Source: JAZDMK01 sp043800975
Lineage (GTDB): Bacteria; Bacteroidota; Bacteroidia; Bacteroidales; JAHJDW01
NCBI GenBank assembly: GCA_043800975.1
Contig: JAZDMK010000146.1
Coordinates: 1-11,338, forward strand
DNA length: 11,338 nt
Direction of reading: 5' to 3'
Each line of letters opens with the position of its first letter. Within the stretch, counting starts at the first letter, position 1. A program made the position numbers and the translations under genes. The notes under the pieces are model-generated. The model was not told the DNA's origin and ran no database searches. It was given only the letters and a program-made list of their open reading frames with translations. This document shows positions 1-7,873 of this stretch, in pieces.

Positions 1-388
1 GATCATCCTTAGGTTTTTTTATATCGCATAAAACATCAATCGGGTAGATCGAATATTCAAGTTCACTATATCCACGATATACTGAATCGCGCGAAGGAAG
101 AACGATATCGTAAGATGTACCCGGTAGAATAAACAATCCTGATCGCACATTCAAAATTTGAAAAAATATATAAACGGGTTCTGTAGTTTTAAATTTAAAT
201 GAAAAATTAGCCGCTTTATCTATCGTTGCAGATGCAATTTCTTTTCGTGAAAATGTCAGAAGGTCGCCATACGAATTGAGTGTGATGTTCTCGCCTTCAA
301 AGGTTGGTGCTGTACCACGAATGACCACTTCCTGCGCATTGACGCGGGTTGCGATCAAGAAAAAAAGTACAATCAACAGTTTTTTCAT
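1..388 (-). CDS. Exported protein with probable DUF4369-like beta domain, C-terminus outside window
   Basis: The reading frame opens with ATG at 388 and stays open for 129 codons to the window edge, so the C-terminal part is missing. Residues 1-18 (MKKLLIVLFFLIATRVNA) are a clear signal peptide, with likely cleavage after Val-Asn-Ala before Gln19, so the product is exported. The following ~110 residues alternate short beta-strand-like stretches (VVIRGTAP, ENITLNSYGD, NFSFKFKT, PVYIFFQI, GLFILPGTSYDIVLP). This resembles the N-terminal beta-sandwich (DUF4369-like) of Bacteroidota periplasmic thioredoxin-family proteins, but no thioredoxin CxxC can be seen because the relevant part lies outside. 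The gene begins 16 nt after the coaD stop, so it is probably co-transcribed with coaD. The existence of the gene is well supported; the family assignment is tentative. Confidence 0.75.
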   Translation of the reverse strand, partial: MKKLLIVLFFLIATRVNAQEVVIRGTAPTFEGENITLNSYGDLLTFSRKEIASATIDKAANFSFKFKTTEPVYIFFQILNVRSGLFILPGTSYDIVLPSRDSVYRGYSELEYSIYPIDVLCDIKKPKDD

Positions 389-404
389 TTCACCCTATTC
401 TTAT

Positions 405-866
405 TCAGCTCAATTTTAAACCTTCCGGAATGAATGGAGAAACATCACCCCCATTTTTATATATGTCGCGGATGATGGTTGAATTAATCATACACAATGC
501 AGGATCAGAAACCATAAAAATTGTTTCAATTCCGGAATCCATTGCATGATTCATTTGCGCAATACTTCTTTCAAATTCAAAATCAGCAGACGTCCTCATT
601 CCACGCAAAATAAACTGCGCACCTATTTTTTTACAAAACGAAACAGTAAGACCTTCATAAGAATCAATGCTTACCTTTGGTTCATTCTCAAAAACTTTTT
701 TGAGAAAAGCGATTCTTTTATCCAAAGAAAAGAGTGATGATTTGCCTGCATTAACGCCAACTGCAATCACAATTTTATCAAACAAAGGAAGCGCCCTTTG
801 GATGATAGATTCATGCCCCCGCGTAACGGGATCAAAGGAACCAGGGAATACTGCAATCTTTTCCAT
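405..866 (-). CDS. coaD: Phosphopantetheine adenylyltransferase (PPAT)
   Basis: This 153-residue cytosolic enzyme transfers AMP from ATP to 4'-phosphopantetheine, making dephospho-CoA in the penultimate step of coenzyme A synthesis. The length is typical of bacterial PPAT, and the family motifs are present in order. GSFDPVTRGH (residues 9-18) holds the nucleotidyltransferase TxGH signature. RGMRTSADFEFE (88-99) corresponds to the substrate-binding RGLR..ADFE segment of other CoaD proteins. INSTIIRDI (127-135) corresponds to the ATP-binding ISSTxxR segment, followed by GGDVSPFIP near the C-terminus. The ATG at 866 starts directly on the conserved EKIAVFPGSFDP, so the start is secure. It lies 71 nt downstream of rsmD, a pairing that recurs in bacteria, and a good -7 promoter match in that gap suggests it can also be transcribed alone. 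Confidence 0.96.
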   Translation of the reverse strand: MEKIAVFPGSFDPVTRGHESIIQRALPLFDKIVIAVGVNAGKSSLFSLDKRIAFLKKVFENEPKVSIDSYEGLTVSFCKKIGAQFILRGMRTSADFEFERSIAQMNHAMDSGIETIFMVSDPALCMINSTIIRDIYKNGGDVSPFIPEGLKLS

Positions 867-882
867 ATTCGATTTATTAAGG

Positions 883-890
883 CAAAAATA
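883..890 (-). promoter_or_regulatory. Putative Bacteroidota-type -7 promoter element for coaD
   Basis: The minus strand reads TATTTTTG here, an exact match to the Bacteroidota sigma-ABfr -7 consensus TAnnTTTG. It ends 16 nt before the coaD ATG, inside the 71-nt rsmD-coaD gap. No convincing TTG -33 element stands at the usual 19-21 nt spacing (only GTTCC), so the match is partial. The same nine-base string TATTTTTGC precedes mutS2. Confidence 0.45.
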
Positions 891-937
891 CGAAATTATC
901 TGCCTGAAGGAACTGACTTACGTATTCTAACGAAGCC

Positions 938-1492
938 CTACTCATTTTTATTGTCTTCAGGTAATTCAAAAAAACTAAAGTTTACACTTCCATAATTTCT
1001 GTGATTAAAGAAATGCGGGTGATCGCGGAATGAATACTTTGCAGAGTGCTCAAGAATGAGCCATCCACCAGCTGCCAGTAATTTTTTTTCGAAAATCAAA
1101 TCCGGAATGGTAGAAATTTGTGAAAGTTCATACGGCGGATCTGCAAAAATAATATCAAAGGTACGTCTGCAATCATCGAGATATGTGAAAACGTTTCTTT
1201 CGTACACATGAATTTCAGTGTTCGGAAAGCGGGGAATTGTATTTCGGATAAACCGCACACAGGCATTAGCCTGATCAATCATTGTAATGTGCGCCACTCC
1301 CCTTGATGCGAATTCAAATGAAACACTTCCTGTTCCGGCAAAAAGATCCAGTATGCACATTCCATCAAAGTCCCAACTGTTTTGTAATATACTGAATAAA
1401 CCTTCACGCGCAAAATCAGTAGTAGGTCTTACAGGCAGATTGGGCGGTGGCGTGATCCGCATCTTTTTATTGTTTCCACCAATAATTCTCAT
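938..1492 (-). CDS. rsmD: 16S rRNA (guanine966-N2)-methyltransferase RsmD
   Basis: This 184-residue SAM-dependent methyltransferase is expected to methylate the exocyclic N2 of G966 (E. coli numbering) in 16S rRNA, acting on the assembling small subunit. The start MRIIGG is typical of the family. The RPTTD..REGLF segment (22-33) matches the conserved N-terminal RNA-recognition stretch (usually RPTTDRVREALF). The SAM-binding motif I is DLFAGTGS (49-56), and the catalytic N-methyltransferase motif IV is DPPY (118-121). The length fits the family. Its ATG overlaps the stop of the upstream DUF3822 gene in an ATGA arrangement, which implies translational coupling. The C-terminus after the last strand (NFSFFEL) is short and charged. 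Confidence 0.93.
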   Translation of the reverse strand: MRIIGGNNKKMRITPPPNLPVRPTTDFAREGLFSILQNSWDFDGMCILDLFAGTGSVSFEFASRGVAHITMIDQANACVRFIRNTIPRFPNTEIHVYERNVFTYLDDCRRTFDIIFADPPYELSQISTIPDLIFEKKLLAAGGWLILEHSAKYSFRDHPHFFNHRNYGSVNFSFFELPEDNKNE

Positions 1493-2325
1493 AAAAAAAG
1501 ATTAAAAAGATCAGGATAACAATTGTGAAATTCAGCTTGAATATCAGGAGCTGCAGATGGTGGAAAAGGAATGTAGCTAACAATTTTGGGGAAATTGGCT
1601 TTTGCTGCATCCAGAAATTCCTGTTGTTTATTGGTCTTTCCTGTAAAATACACAGTCGCTTTTGACTGATCCAGTTCGTATCGAGAAAAAGAAGTCAGTA
1701 AAAAATAATTAAAATCTTCAGGCGTATTTATTTCGAAAGCATTACAAAACTGTATGTTTCCATTCTGCATGATCAATAACAGAAATTGATTTTCTGTAAA
1801 CAATACAAGCGCATTTAAACCATCAGCCGGGCTTTTCCTGTATATACGATTTAACAGCGGTGTTAAATAATGATTGACCTGAACTTTGCCAAAATTTGAT
1901 GATAGCTGATTGATCAGGTTATACGGAGAATAATAAACCAGGTAGATTCCTGCAGCAGGATGATAATCGTATTGAGCAACCAGATTCATTTCATCTGGAT
2001 TGAAGAGCAATTCCAGATGTTTCACGGCCTGAGATGAATCAAAAAAAATTTCAGGAATTAATGTAAAATAATTTGTGCGAATGCTGATACGAACTTCAGA
2101 AAGAGTCTGTTTGTTGGAAATTTTTTCTTTGATTGCCTTCAGGGTTGAATCAGCCTTTTCTTTTCCTGTTCCATCGGTTGAATAGGTACACAGTCCTTTG
2201 TAAAGAGATTGTTCCGTATCAAAAAGTGAAAATGCAAATGAATCTGCTGAATGAGCAATGGCTAATCCGGCTTTAGAAATATCCGTTTGTTGTATGGCGA
2301 AAAAATCTTCCTGCAGTTTCAACAT
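1489..2325 (-). CDS. DUF3822 family protein of unknown function
   Basis: This is a 278-residue protein without signal peptide or membrane segments, so it is probably cytosolic. I assign it to DUF3822 from its sequence character and from its position directly before rsmD and coaD, which is characteristic of Bacteroidota. Two halves share a pattern: residues 18-45 (GLAIAHSADSFAFSLFD, then SLYKGLCTY) and residues 172-200 (ALVLFTENQFLLLIMQNG, then IQFCNAFEIN). Each is a pair of strands carrying a polar turn followed by an aromatic-rich strand. The second half continues with TPEDFNYFLLTSFSRYELD and a strand ending in TVYFTGK (225-230). This duplicated layout recalls the two RNase H-like halves of actin-fold (ASKHA) proteins such as PilM/GspL, but that is inference and no ATP-binding signature is visible. 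The last codon overlaps the rsmD start by 4 nt. Function unknown. Confidence 0.85.
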   Translation of the reverse strand: MLKLQEDFFAIQQTDISKAGLAIAHSADSFAFSLFDTEQSLYKGLCTYSTDGTGKEKADSTLKAIKEKISNKQTLSEVRISIRTNYFTLIPEIFFDSSQAVKHLELLFNPDEMNLVAQYDYHPAAGIYLVYYSPYNLINQLSSNFGKVQVNHYLTPLLNRIYRKSPADGLNALVLFTENQFLLLIMQNGNIQFCNAFEINTPEDFNYFLLTSFSRYELDQSKATVYFTGKTNKQQEFLDAAKANFPKIVSYIPFPPSAAPDIQAEFHNCYPDLFNLFL

Positions 2326-2332
2326 GATCCGC

Positions 2333-2340
2333 CAAAGGTA
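2333..2340 (-). promoter_or_regulatory. Possible -7 promoter element before the DUF3822-rsmD genes
   Basis: The minus strand reads TACCTTTG, matching TAnnTTTG exactly, in the 15-nt gap between the porin-like gene and DUF3822. A TTTG lies 24 nt upstream inside the end of the porin-like gene, slightly farther than the usual -33 spacing. The element ends only 7 nt before the ATG, so transcripts would be nearly leaderless. That makes the call weak; a chance match to a six-base-specific motif is quite possible. Confidence 0.3.
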
Positions 2341-3582
2341 TTAAAAATTATAGCTAAGCGACAGCAAAGCCCTGATGTTTGCGACGGGTGATACATCCCC
2401 GAATTCGCCCAGTGAATTGGGTGTTCCAAAAAAGGCAACCGTGTATTCAACCTCAGTTGAAAATTTTAATTTTCCCGTTAAATAACTTACACGGGGTGAA
2501 ACACGATACATAGATTCAATATCACTACCCATGGCATAAATTCCGCCACGTATATTCTTCATTGTGCCAAGATTCTTCAAATAACCAGCAAATACGCCGA
2601 ACTGCCATTTCGTTCCTGTAGTAGAAATATCAGCCCATGCAGAAAGAATATTCAGAGTGGTATATGTTTTAATATTTGTTAATGAATCTGCATCAGCTAC
2701 TGCATAGCCACCCAACATTAAGTGGTCATTTAAATTTTGTCCCAAAACTGATTCCAGTTTTACAACAAATTTATCCGATTGAATTTTCGCAAAAGCAACA
2801 GCAGAAAACGATTCAACTGTTTCATTTGTTTTAATAAGACTATCTGTAACAAGCCTTGGTTTGAGAACTTTGTAATCCCCACCCACGCCAACAAGGTTTT
2901 CTTTCCACGCATAATGTAACTGAAAATGCAGATTCGGTATTACTGCATTTCTTGAATAAGCAGTGCTGGTAGCAACAGTTGTTCCTGAAGGGCCGCTGCT
3001 TGCATAATCACGCTGAGAAGACGCAACAGCAATCATTTTCAAATTACCCATTGTATATTTATAACGCACCTGCGGTTGCCTTGAAAAAGGATGAAAAGGC
3101 GCGCCTGTATTTAACGATGCAACATCAGGAATCATTTCCGGGACGTTGAGCGGATGCCAGTATTGACCTACCATCAGTTGAGATTTTTTCCAGTCGAGTT
3201 TAATGTACGCATGACGCAGACGAAATGCATTGTTTTCGATATTACTTGGGCCTGTAAAATCACCTTCCAGTACGGCAGAAGCTTTTGCACCAAAGGCATC
3301 GGGACCAAAAATATCACCGTGCAAGCGCGACATCATGCTTACCTGGTTTGCGCTGGGTTGCTCATTGATATCAACTCCATTTTTATCGAATGAGGGTTTC
3401 AATGGATAAAGCATTGCCTGCGTTTCGCGAATACTATATGTTTGACGGGTATCATACCAATACTGCGCATTCACAAAACCCGAAAAACGAATTCCGAATT
3501 TTGCAGTGTCCTTGGTTTGAAAATTTGCATTCGCTGAAATAGCCGAGAATACAAGAATTGAAAGCAGAAGATTTTTTTTCAT
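2341..3582 (-). CDS. Outer-membrane porin-like beta-barrel protein (DcaP-like)
   Basis: This 413-residue protein has an N-terminal signal peptide (residues 1-19, cleavage after Ala-Asn-Ala before Asn20) and ends in SLSYNF, a terminal aromatic strand typical of outer-membrane barrels recognised by the BAM complex. The body alternates hydrophobic and polar residues in repeated amphipathic strands separated by loops. Segments I associate with a conserved Bacteroidota porin-like family are FSGFVNAQYWYDTRQ (33-47), IFGPDAFGAKASAVLEGDF (91-109), LRHAYIKLDW (122-131), GQYWHPL (139-145) and NTGAPFHPFSRQPQVRYKY (158-176). The probable role is passive uptake of a solute across the outer membrane; the substrate cannot be read from the sequence. 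It starts 8 nt after the stop of the DUF4010 gene, so the two are very likely co-transcribed. Barrel topology is well supported, the DcaP-like label less so. Confidence 0.8.
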   Translation of the reverse strand: MKKNLLLSILVFSAISANANFQTKDTAKFGIRFSGFVNAQYWYDTRQTYSIRETQAMLYPLKPSFDKNGVDINEQPSANQVSMMSRLHGDIFGPDAFGAKASAVLEGDFTGPSNIENNAFRLRHAYIKLDWKKSQLMVGQYWHPLNVPEMIPDVASLNTGAPFHPFSRQPQVRYKYTMGNLKMIAVASSQRDYASSGPSGTTVATSTAYSRNAVIPNLHFQLHYAWKENLVGVGGDYKVLKPRLVTDSLIKTNETVESFSAVAFAKIQSDKFVVKLESVLGQNLNDHLMLGGYAVADADSLTNIKTYTTLNILSAWADISTTGTKWQFGVFAGYLKNLGTMKNIRGGIYAMGSDIESMYRVSPRVSYLTGKLKFSTEVEYTVAFFGTPNSLGEFGDVSPVANIRALLSLSYNF

Positions 3583-3590
3583 TTTATCAA

Positions 3591-4877
3591 TTAATAAATT
3601 ATAGCGTAAACAATTTCAATTAGAATATTTAAAACAATAATAGCTGATAAGGCAGGAACAACGAGCTTTCTGGTCGCTTTACTTCCCAATGTAACACAAT
3701 AAACTGTTTTCAGAATATTGTTGCTGATGATGGCCTGCATCGTTGCAAAAACAATGACTGCCTGCGGCACATCATAGGTCCCCTGGAAAAGACTCATTAG
3801 AAAAGGATCAATATCGGTAACACCAATAATTACAGAAAGAACATTCAACCCGCCGGATCCAAAGTTGATCACTGTGTAATTTGTAATAAAAGTAAATGCA
3901 ACATACATAAACATAAATAGCAATGCCACCTTGAACTCTAAAGGATTTTTAGTAGTAAAGGTTGTGTTTCTGCTTTCAGAGTTGTATTTGTTACCTCTTT
4001 TAAAAACAATCCAAGCCGTTATCAATGATGCAACAAACAATATTAAAAACCAGGGTGCAACATGAATTCCAAGGCTCTGGTTGAAGATTAGTACAAGTAC
4101 AAGAATCCGAATATACATCATTGCGATTGCAAGCATAATAGCGGTTGCAAAATGAGATGCTAACTCAGGATTGTCCTTGCTTTTGCGCGACATGACAACG
4201 GTAGTTGCCGTACTACTATACAGACCGCTTAATATACCGGTAATGATAATTCCAGATTCGCGGAAAATAAATTTCTGAATCAGATAACTTATGTATGAAA
4301 TACTGGAAATGATTACAATCGCAAGCCATATTTTATAGGGTGTGATATCAATGCCCACAATAATTTCCTTATTGGGAAGAACAGGAAGAATCACACCGGC
4401 AATAACAAGAAATTTAGAAAGCGTTAAAAATTCATCCCTGTCAAATTTCTTTGAAAAAAGCATCAGCGATTCCTTGATCTCAGTCATAATAAGAACTATC
4501 ACAATGATCAGAATGGAGAACCATCTGTCCTGCGTGATGATCATCGGAGCAAGACAATATGTAATCAGAGCAATGATAATGGTTGTGAGTCCGTAATCCT
4601 GAAGCTGTGAAGTTTTACTGTAATAATAAATTCCCAGAAAAACCAACAATGCAAAGCCGCCACCCAGATAGTATTCCGGATGACCGGGAAAAATCTGAAA
4701 GAGAATAAAACCAAGTATTCCGATAAAAGTAAAAGTACGGTCTGTTCCGAATAGTCTTTTCTCATCACCTGCAACCGTGCTGTGCAGACGACGTTGCGCA
4801 AGACCGATGATCAGAGAAAAAACGGTAACGAGTAAAAAATCGTAGAAACTTTTGGGGATGGTATTTAATTCTTCCAA
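3591..4877 (-). CDS. MgtC/SapB–DUF4010 inner-membrane protein
   Basis: This 428-residue polytopic membrane protein has many hydrophobic helices, including about 12-27, 48-62, 70-86, 97-115, 119-135, 155-168, 183-203, 209-222, 243-266, 274-292, 316-332, 342-352, 373-388 and 405-427. The N-terminal third has MgtC-like features: an IIGLAQRR turn (23-30, where MgtC proteins usually have GLxRE) and RTFTFIGILGF (47-57). The C-terminal part carries the segments typical of DUF4010: LSGLYSSTATTVVMSRK (216-232) and GVTDIDPF (352-359). Proteins with this architecture are annotated as MgtC/SapB family membrane proteins; the transported ion or regulatory role is not established. It lies 52 nt after the subtilase gene and 8 nt before the porin-like gene, which suggests a joint envelope function with the latter. 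The start at ATG 4877 leaves a short cytosolic lead before helix 1. Confidence 0.87.
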   Translation of the reverse strand: MEELNTIPKSFYDFLLVTVFSLIIGLAQRRLHSTVAGDEKRLFGTDRTFTFIGILGFILFQIFPGHPEYYLGGGFALLVFLGIYYYSKTSQLQDYGLTTIIIALITYCLAPMIITQDRWFSILIIVIVLIMTEIKESLMLFSKKFDRDEFLTLSKFLVIAGVILPVLPNKEIIVGIDITPYKIWLAIVIISSISYISYLIQKFIFRESGIIITGILSGLYSSTATTVVMSRKSKDNPELASHFATAIMLAIAMMYIRILVLVLIFNQSLGIHVAPWFLILFVASLITAWIVFKRGNKYNSESRNTTFTTKNPLEFKVALLFMFMYVAFTFITNYTVINFGSGGLNVLSVIIGVTDIDPFLMSLFQGTYDVPQAVIVFATMQAIISNNILKTVYCVTLGSKATRKLVVPALSAIIVLNILIEIVYAIIY

Positions 4878-4912
4878 AACGTTTAAATTTAATTTACTTT
4901 AATACTCATTTT

Positions 4913-4929
4913 TTGAAAAAAAGTTTCAA
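4913..4929. repeat. Short inverted repeat downstream of the subtilase gene
   Basis: A perfect 6-bp inverted repeat (TTGAAA and TTTCAA, 5-nt spacer) begins immediately after the subtilase stop codon on the minus strand. The stem is AT-rich and is followed on the minus strand by A residues, not a T-tract, so it is not a canonical intrinsic terminator. The rest of the 52-nt gap (4878-4929) is AT-rich and shows no TAnnTTTG element on the minus strand. Confidence 0.35.
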
Positions 4930-7770
4930 TTAATGACTCACTACAAAGCGTCCTGTTTTCATTAAATTACTTGACTGCAACTGCCAGAAGTAAAGCTGAC
5001 CGGACCAGGCAGAAGTATTTATTGAATGAAGATTTCTACCTGTCACAGATTTTAGTGATTCCGAATAAACAGGCCTTCCCGAATAGTCATAGACAGTCAG
5101 CCTAACATTTGAATTTTCATTTTGATTCCACTGAATATTTAAAATGTTGCTTGTTGGATTTGGGTATACGAAAACTGAATTATCATTATTCGTTTCAACA
5201 ATACCTGGAACCGTATGGTATTGTGTATAGGCATTAGCTGCACTTAGCTGCAAATCAGAAAGACTTGTTCCTGCAATCATTGCGAAAGCAACAGTAATTG
5301 TATCTCCTGGATTGATTGAATATGGGCCAGACGACACCATATGAGAAACATCATTCCCGTCTTCATATGAACCAACCATAGGTCCGGATTCTTCACGTAA
5401 TGATAAAAATGAAATGTATTTTTCTGTTTTCAGAAATCCATCTGAAATTTTGACACTTCCAAAATAACCGTCATTATCAAATGAATAACAGGATGCAGTG
5501 CCATCACTCAGCATACTGATTCCAGCATATGCGCCACCCTGCTTATAATAAATGTAACCCAACCTGTTTGAAGCATTCCAGTTTGCGTGATTCATAATAT
5601 AATCTTCTACGTCCCAGTCAGCATACAAACCAGCATAAAAATTATTAAGTATAGTAGAATTTCGATTTCTAATTTTGTACTCAAAAATGATGTAGTTAGT
5701 ATTCCCTGCAGTATTCCAGGCAAGCGCTCTTTGCGTCACCATAATATTAATTTTATTTGCACCTGAAGCAGAATCTGTAATCACACCAGCCACTTCATAA
5801 TCAGCGAAAGTAGAAGGATACAGACGTGTCAGACTTCCTTTGGGAATTAAATCCGAATTTAACATTGATACATTACCGGAATAAATACAATCCGAAACCT
5901 GTGTTGAAGAAATCCCAAATACAGGACCTGCAACGCTCAGCATGGATGTCGCTTCGTTTAAAGTAAATCCCAAACCCTGTGTTTGGTATATATCACTGTA
6001 TCCAATCTGGCTGTTGTCGCAAAGGGTTGTTGCTACTTCGTTTGTATCAATATCAATATAATTTTTATTGAAAACAAAACTGAAAACATCATCACCCAAT
6101 ATTGTTCCGTCAGAAAAAGTAACTGTAAAATCAACTAACAAATTTGCTTGAAATGTAGGAAGCAGTTTAACTCTGAAAGGTACTGAAGCATTGGTTGCTG
6201 AAGTCATTGAAGCCATAGGCCCGATAACAGACGTTGCATTCAAAATACTAACCAAAGGAGATGCAGTAGAAATAGTAATGGAGAGATTTGTTAACGGATC
6301 CAGATAATTCGTAAAAGTACCTGTGAAATAAATTGTATCACCAGCCTGATAAATTTCATTTTCATGATCTGATGGAACAACATCCGTAAGGCGAACGGAT
6401 TTCATATTTGCAGTGGTAAGAGCTTTATATACATTCACACGACCACTGCCCAGCATTCCTGCATAAGGTGCATTGGCAGGAATCGTATCAATATTATCTG
6501 CCGTTACTTTTAACACTTCAGCAATTTGCAAACAGGTTAAGGAAGGAAAATATGATTTTACGAGTGCAGCACAACCTGCTACATTGGGCGATGCCATTGA
6601 TGTTCCACTTGATTTGCCATAGGTTCCAATCTTAAGTGTAGAGTAAATATCTTTTCCGGGAGCAGAAATATCAACGCGTGGATAAAAGGAAGACCCTGCC
6701 CATTTCACATCATTTGAATCCGTTGCGGCAACAGATAAGGCATACTGATAGCTCGCCGGATAAAATTTTGCTGTATTATTGTTATTGCCACAAGCTGCTA
6801 CTACAAGCGAGTTGCAGTTGATGGAAGCAAATGTAATTACGTCCTGACCAAAATTTCCCTGAAAATAAGTTGACCCCCAGGAACAATTAATTATACTGCA
6901 TCCATGATCAGCAGCATATACAATACCTTCGTATGAATTCACAAACTGCCCTGAAGAATCTTCAACTTTAACAGGGAGATAGCGACATTTAAAACCAATA
7001 CCAACAATCCCTGTTGTATTGTCCGTTGCAGCTGCTGCAATACCAGCAACATGAATGCCATGCTCTCTGTAATCAAAATCCGGATTATTATCATTATATG
7101 CCATGTCCCAACCTCCGAAATTGTCAATGTAACCATCGCCATCATTGTCTATTCCATCAATCGGGTCATCGTAATTGTACTGAAGATTTGTTTTCAGATC
7201 AGGATGGTCGGTTTCAGTTCCTGTATCTATAATTCCAATAGTTACAGTCGTATCACCCTGCGTTATGTTCCATGCTGAATCTGCTTTCATTTTTCTGTAA
7301 GCATACTGATTCGATTTCATCGGATCATCAGGACTGTACAATACCGTAGGAAGATAATACGGTTGTGCATATTCCACGCATCCCGTTTGTAAAAGTTTAT
7401 TCACTGCCTGTTCAACAGAAATATTTTCGGAAAATTTCATTTCATAAATCAGCGAAAGGTCAGCCATAGCAAGCCCTGCCTTATTCTTCAAATTTTTAGG
7501 TGGATTATGACGTGGGAATTTTTTCTCCAGAAAATTAAATTTCAGTGAAAGCAATGCATTTGAAAACGCGGGATCAGTAATACTTTTCTGGTTGCAAGAT
7601 TCCCGATAAGCAGGTTTCATTTTAAAAATAACGGTGCCTGGCAAATAGTCTGTTTGTGTGATTCCTTCAGGCATTCTATAATTCCCTGAAGGTTTCATAA
7701 AATCTTGTGCTGACAAATTGCTATAAAATGCAAACAATAAAATGAAGCCGATTATCCTTATGTTTCGCAT
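4930..7770 (-). CDS. Secreted subtilisin-like serine protease (S8) with T9SS sorting domain
   Basis: This 946-residue endopeptidase is probably exported through Sec and then type IX secretion, to be released or anchored at the cell surface. The order is: signal peptide (1-21, SNLSA before Gln22); a propeptide-like region (about 40-140, including GTVIFKMKP and VNKLLQTGCVEYAQPYYLP); and the S8 catalytic domain (about 150-450). The catalytic triad is Asp182 (IIDTG), His237 (HGIHVAG) and Ser391 (GTSMASP), with oxyanion Asn329 (ACGN). A Ca-binding-like loop DGIDNDGDGYIDNFGGWD (205-222) sits between Asp and His. A beta-rich region follows (about 455-860), including EYKIRNRNS and a YADWDVEDY strand. 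The last 82 residues (865-946) are a type A T9SS C-terminal domain, with VYPNPTSN, LTVYDYSGR and a closing TGRFVVS. HGIH replaces the usual HGTH. It is the first gene of the minus block; no clear -7 match precedes its ATG. Confidence 0.94.
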   Translation of the reverse strand: MRNIRIIGFILLFAFYSNLSAQDFMKPSGNYRMPEGITQTDYLPGTVIFKMKPAYRESCNQKSITDPAFSNALLSLKFNFLEKKFPRHNPPKNLKNKAGLAMADLSLIYEMKFSENISVEQAVNKLLQTGCVEYAQPYYLPTVLYSPDDPMKSNQYAYRKMKADSAWNITQGDTTVTIGIIDTGTETDHPDLKTNLQYNYDDPIDGIDNDGDGYIDNFGGWDMAYNDNNPDFDYREHGIHVAGIAAAATDNTTGIVGIGFKCRYLPVKVEDSSGQFVNSYEGIVYAADHGCSIINCSWGSTYFQGNFGQDVITFASINCNSLVVAACGNNNNTAKFYPASYQYALSVAATDSNDVKWAGSSFYPRVDISAPGKDIYSTLKIGTYGKSSGTSMASPNVAGCAALVKSYFPSLTCLQIAEVLKVTADNIDTIPANAPYAGMLGSGRVNVYKALTTANMKSVRLTDVVPSDHENEIYQAGDTIYFTGTFTNYLDPLTNLSITISTASPLVSILNATSVIGPMASMTSATNASVPFRVKLLPTFQANLLVDFTVTFSDGTILGDDVFSFVFNKNYIDIDTNEVATTLCDNSQIGYSDIYQTQGLGFTLNEATSMLSVAGPVFGISSTQVSDCIYSGNVSMLNSDLIPKGSLTRLYPSTFADYEVAGVITDSASGANKINIMVTQRALAWNTAGNTNYIIFEYKIRNRNSTILNNFYAGLYADWDVEDYIMNHANWNASNRLGYIYYKQGGAYAGISMLSDGTASCYSFDNDGYFGSVKISDGFLKTEKYISFLSLREESGPMVGSYEDGNDVSHMVSSGPYSINPGDTITVAFAMIAGTSLSDLQLSAANAYTQYHTVPGIVETNNDNSVFVYPNPTSNILNIQWNQNENSNVRLTVYDYSGRPVYSESLKSVTGRNLHSINTSAWSGQLYFWQLQSSNLMKTGRFVVSH

Positions 7771-7851
7771 ATGCCTTAATTTGAATGCAAGATAATAAAA
7801 AAAACGAAAGATTAAATAACATTATCAATTCTTTCAGATCAATTCGTTTGC

Positions 7852-7859
7852 TATTTTTG
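7852..7859 (+). promoter_or_regulatory. Putative Bacteroidota-type -7 promoter element for mutS2
   Basis: TATTTTTG matches TAnnTTTG exactly and ends 14 nt before the mutS2 ATG, within the 103-nt divergent intergenic region (7771-7873). No good TTG -33 element stands at 19-21 nt upstream (ATTCTTT is the closest). On the opposite strand, only an imperfect TATCTTG (7788-7794) lies before the subtilase gene. The rest of the region is AT-rich without recognisable operators. Confidence 0.5.
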
Positions 7860-7873
7860 CATAAAATTGACAC

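Noticed and set aside
4913..4929. Inverted repeat as a transcription terminator for the subtilase gene
   Set aside because: The stem is only 6 AT-rich base pairs and no T-tract follows on the transcribed strand, so I list it only as a repeat.
7771..7873. Regulatory RNA or operator in the divergent intergenic region
   Set aside because: The region is 103 nt of AT-rich sequence with one promoter element; I see no dyad, direct repeat or structured RNA pattern.
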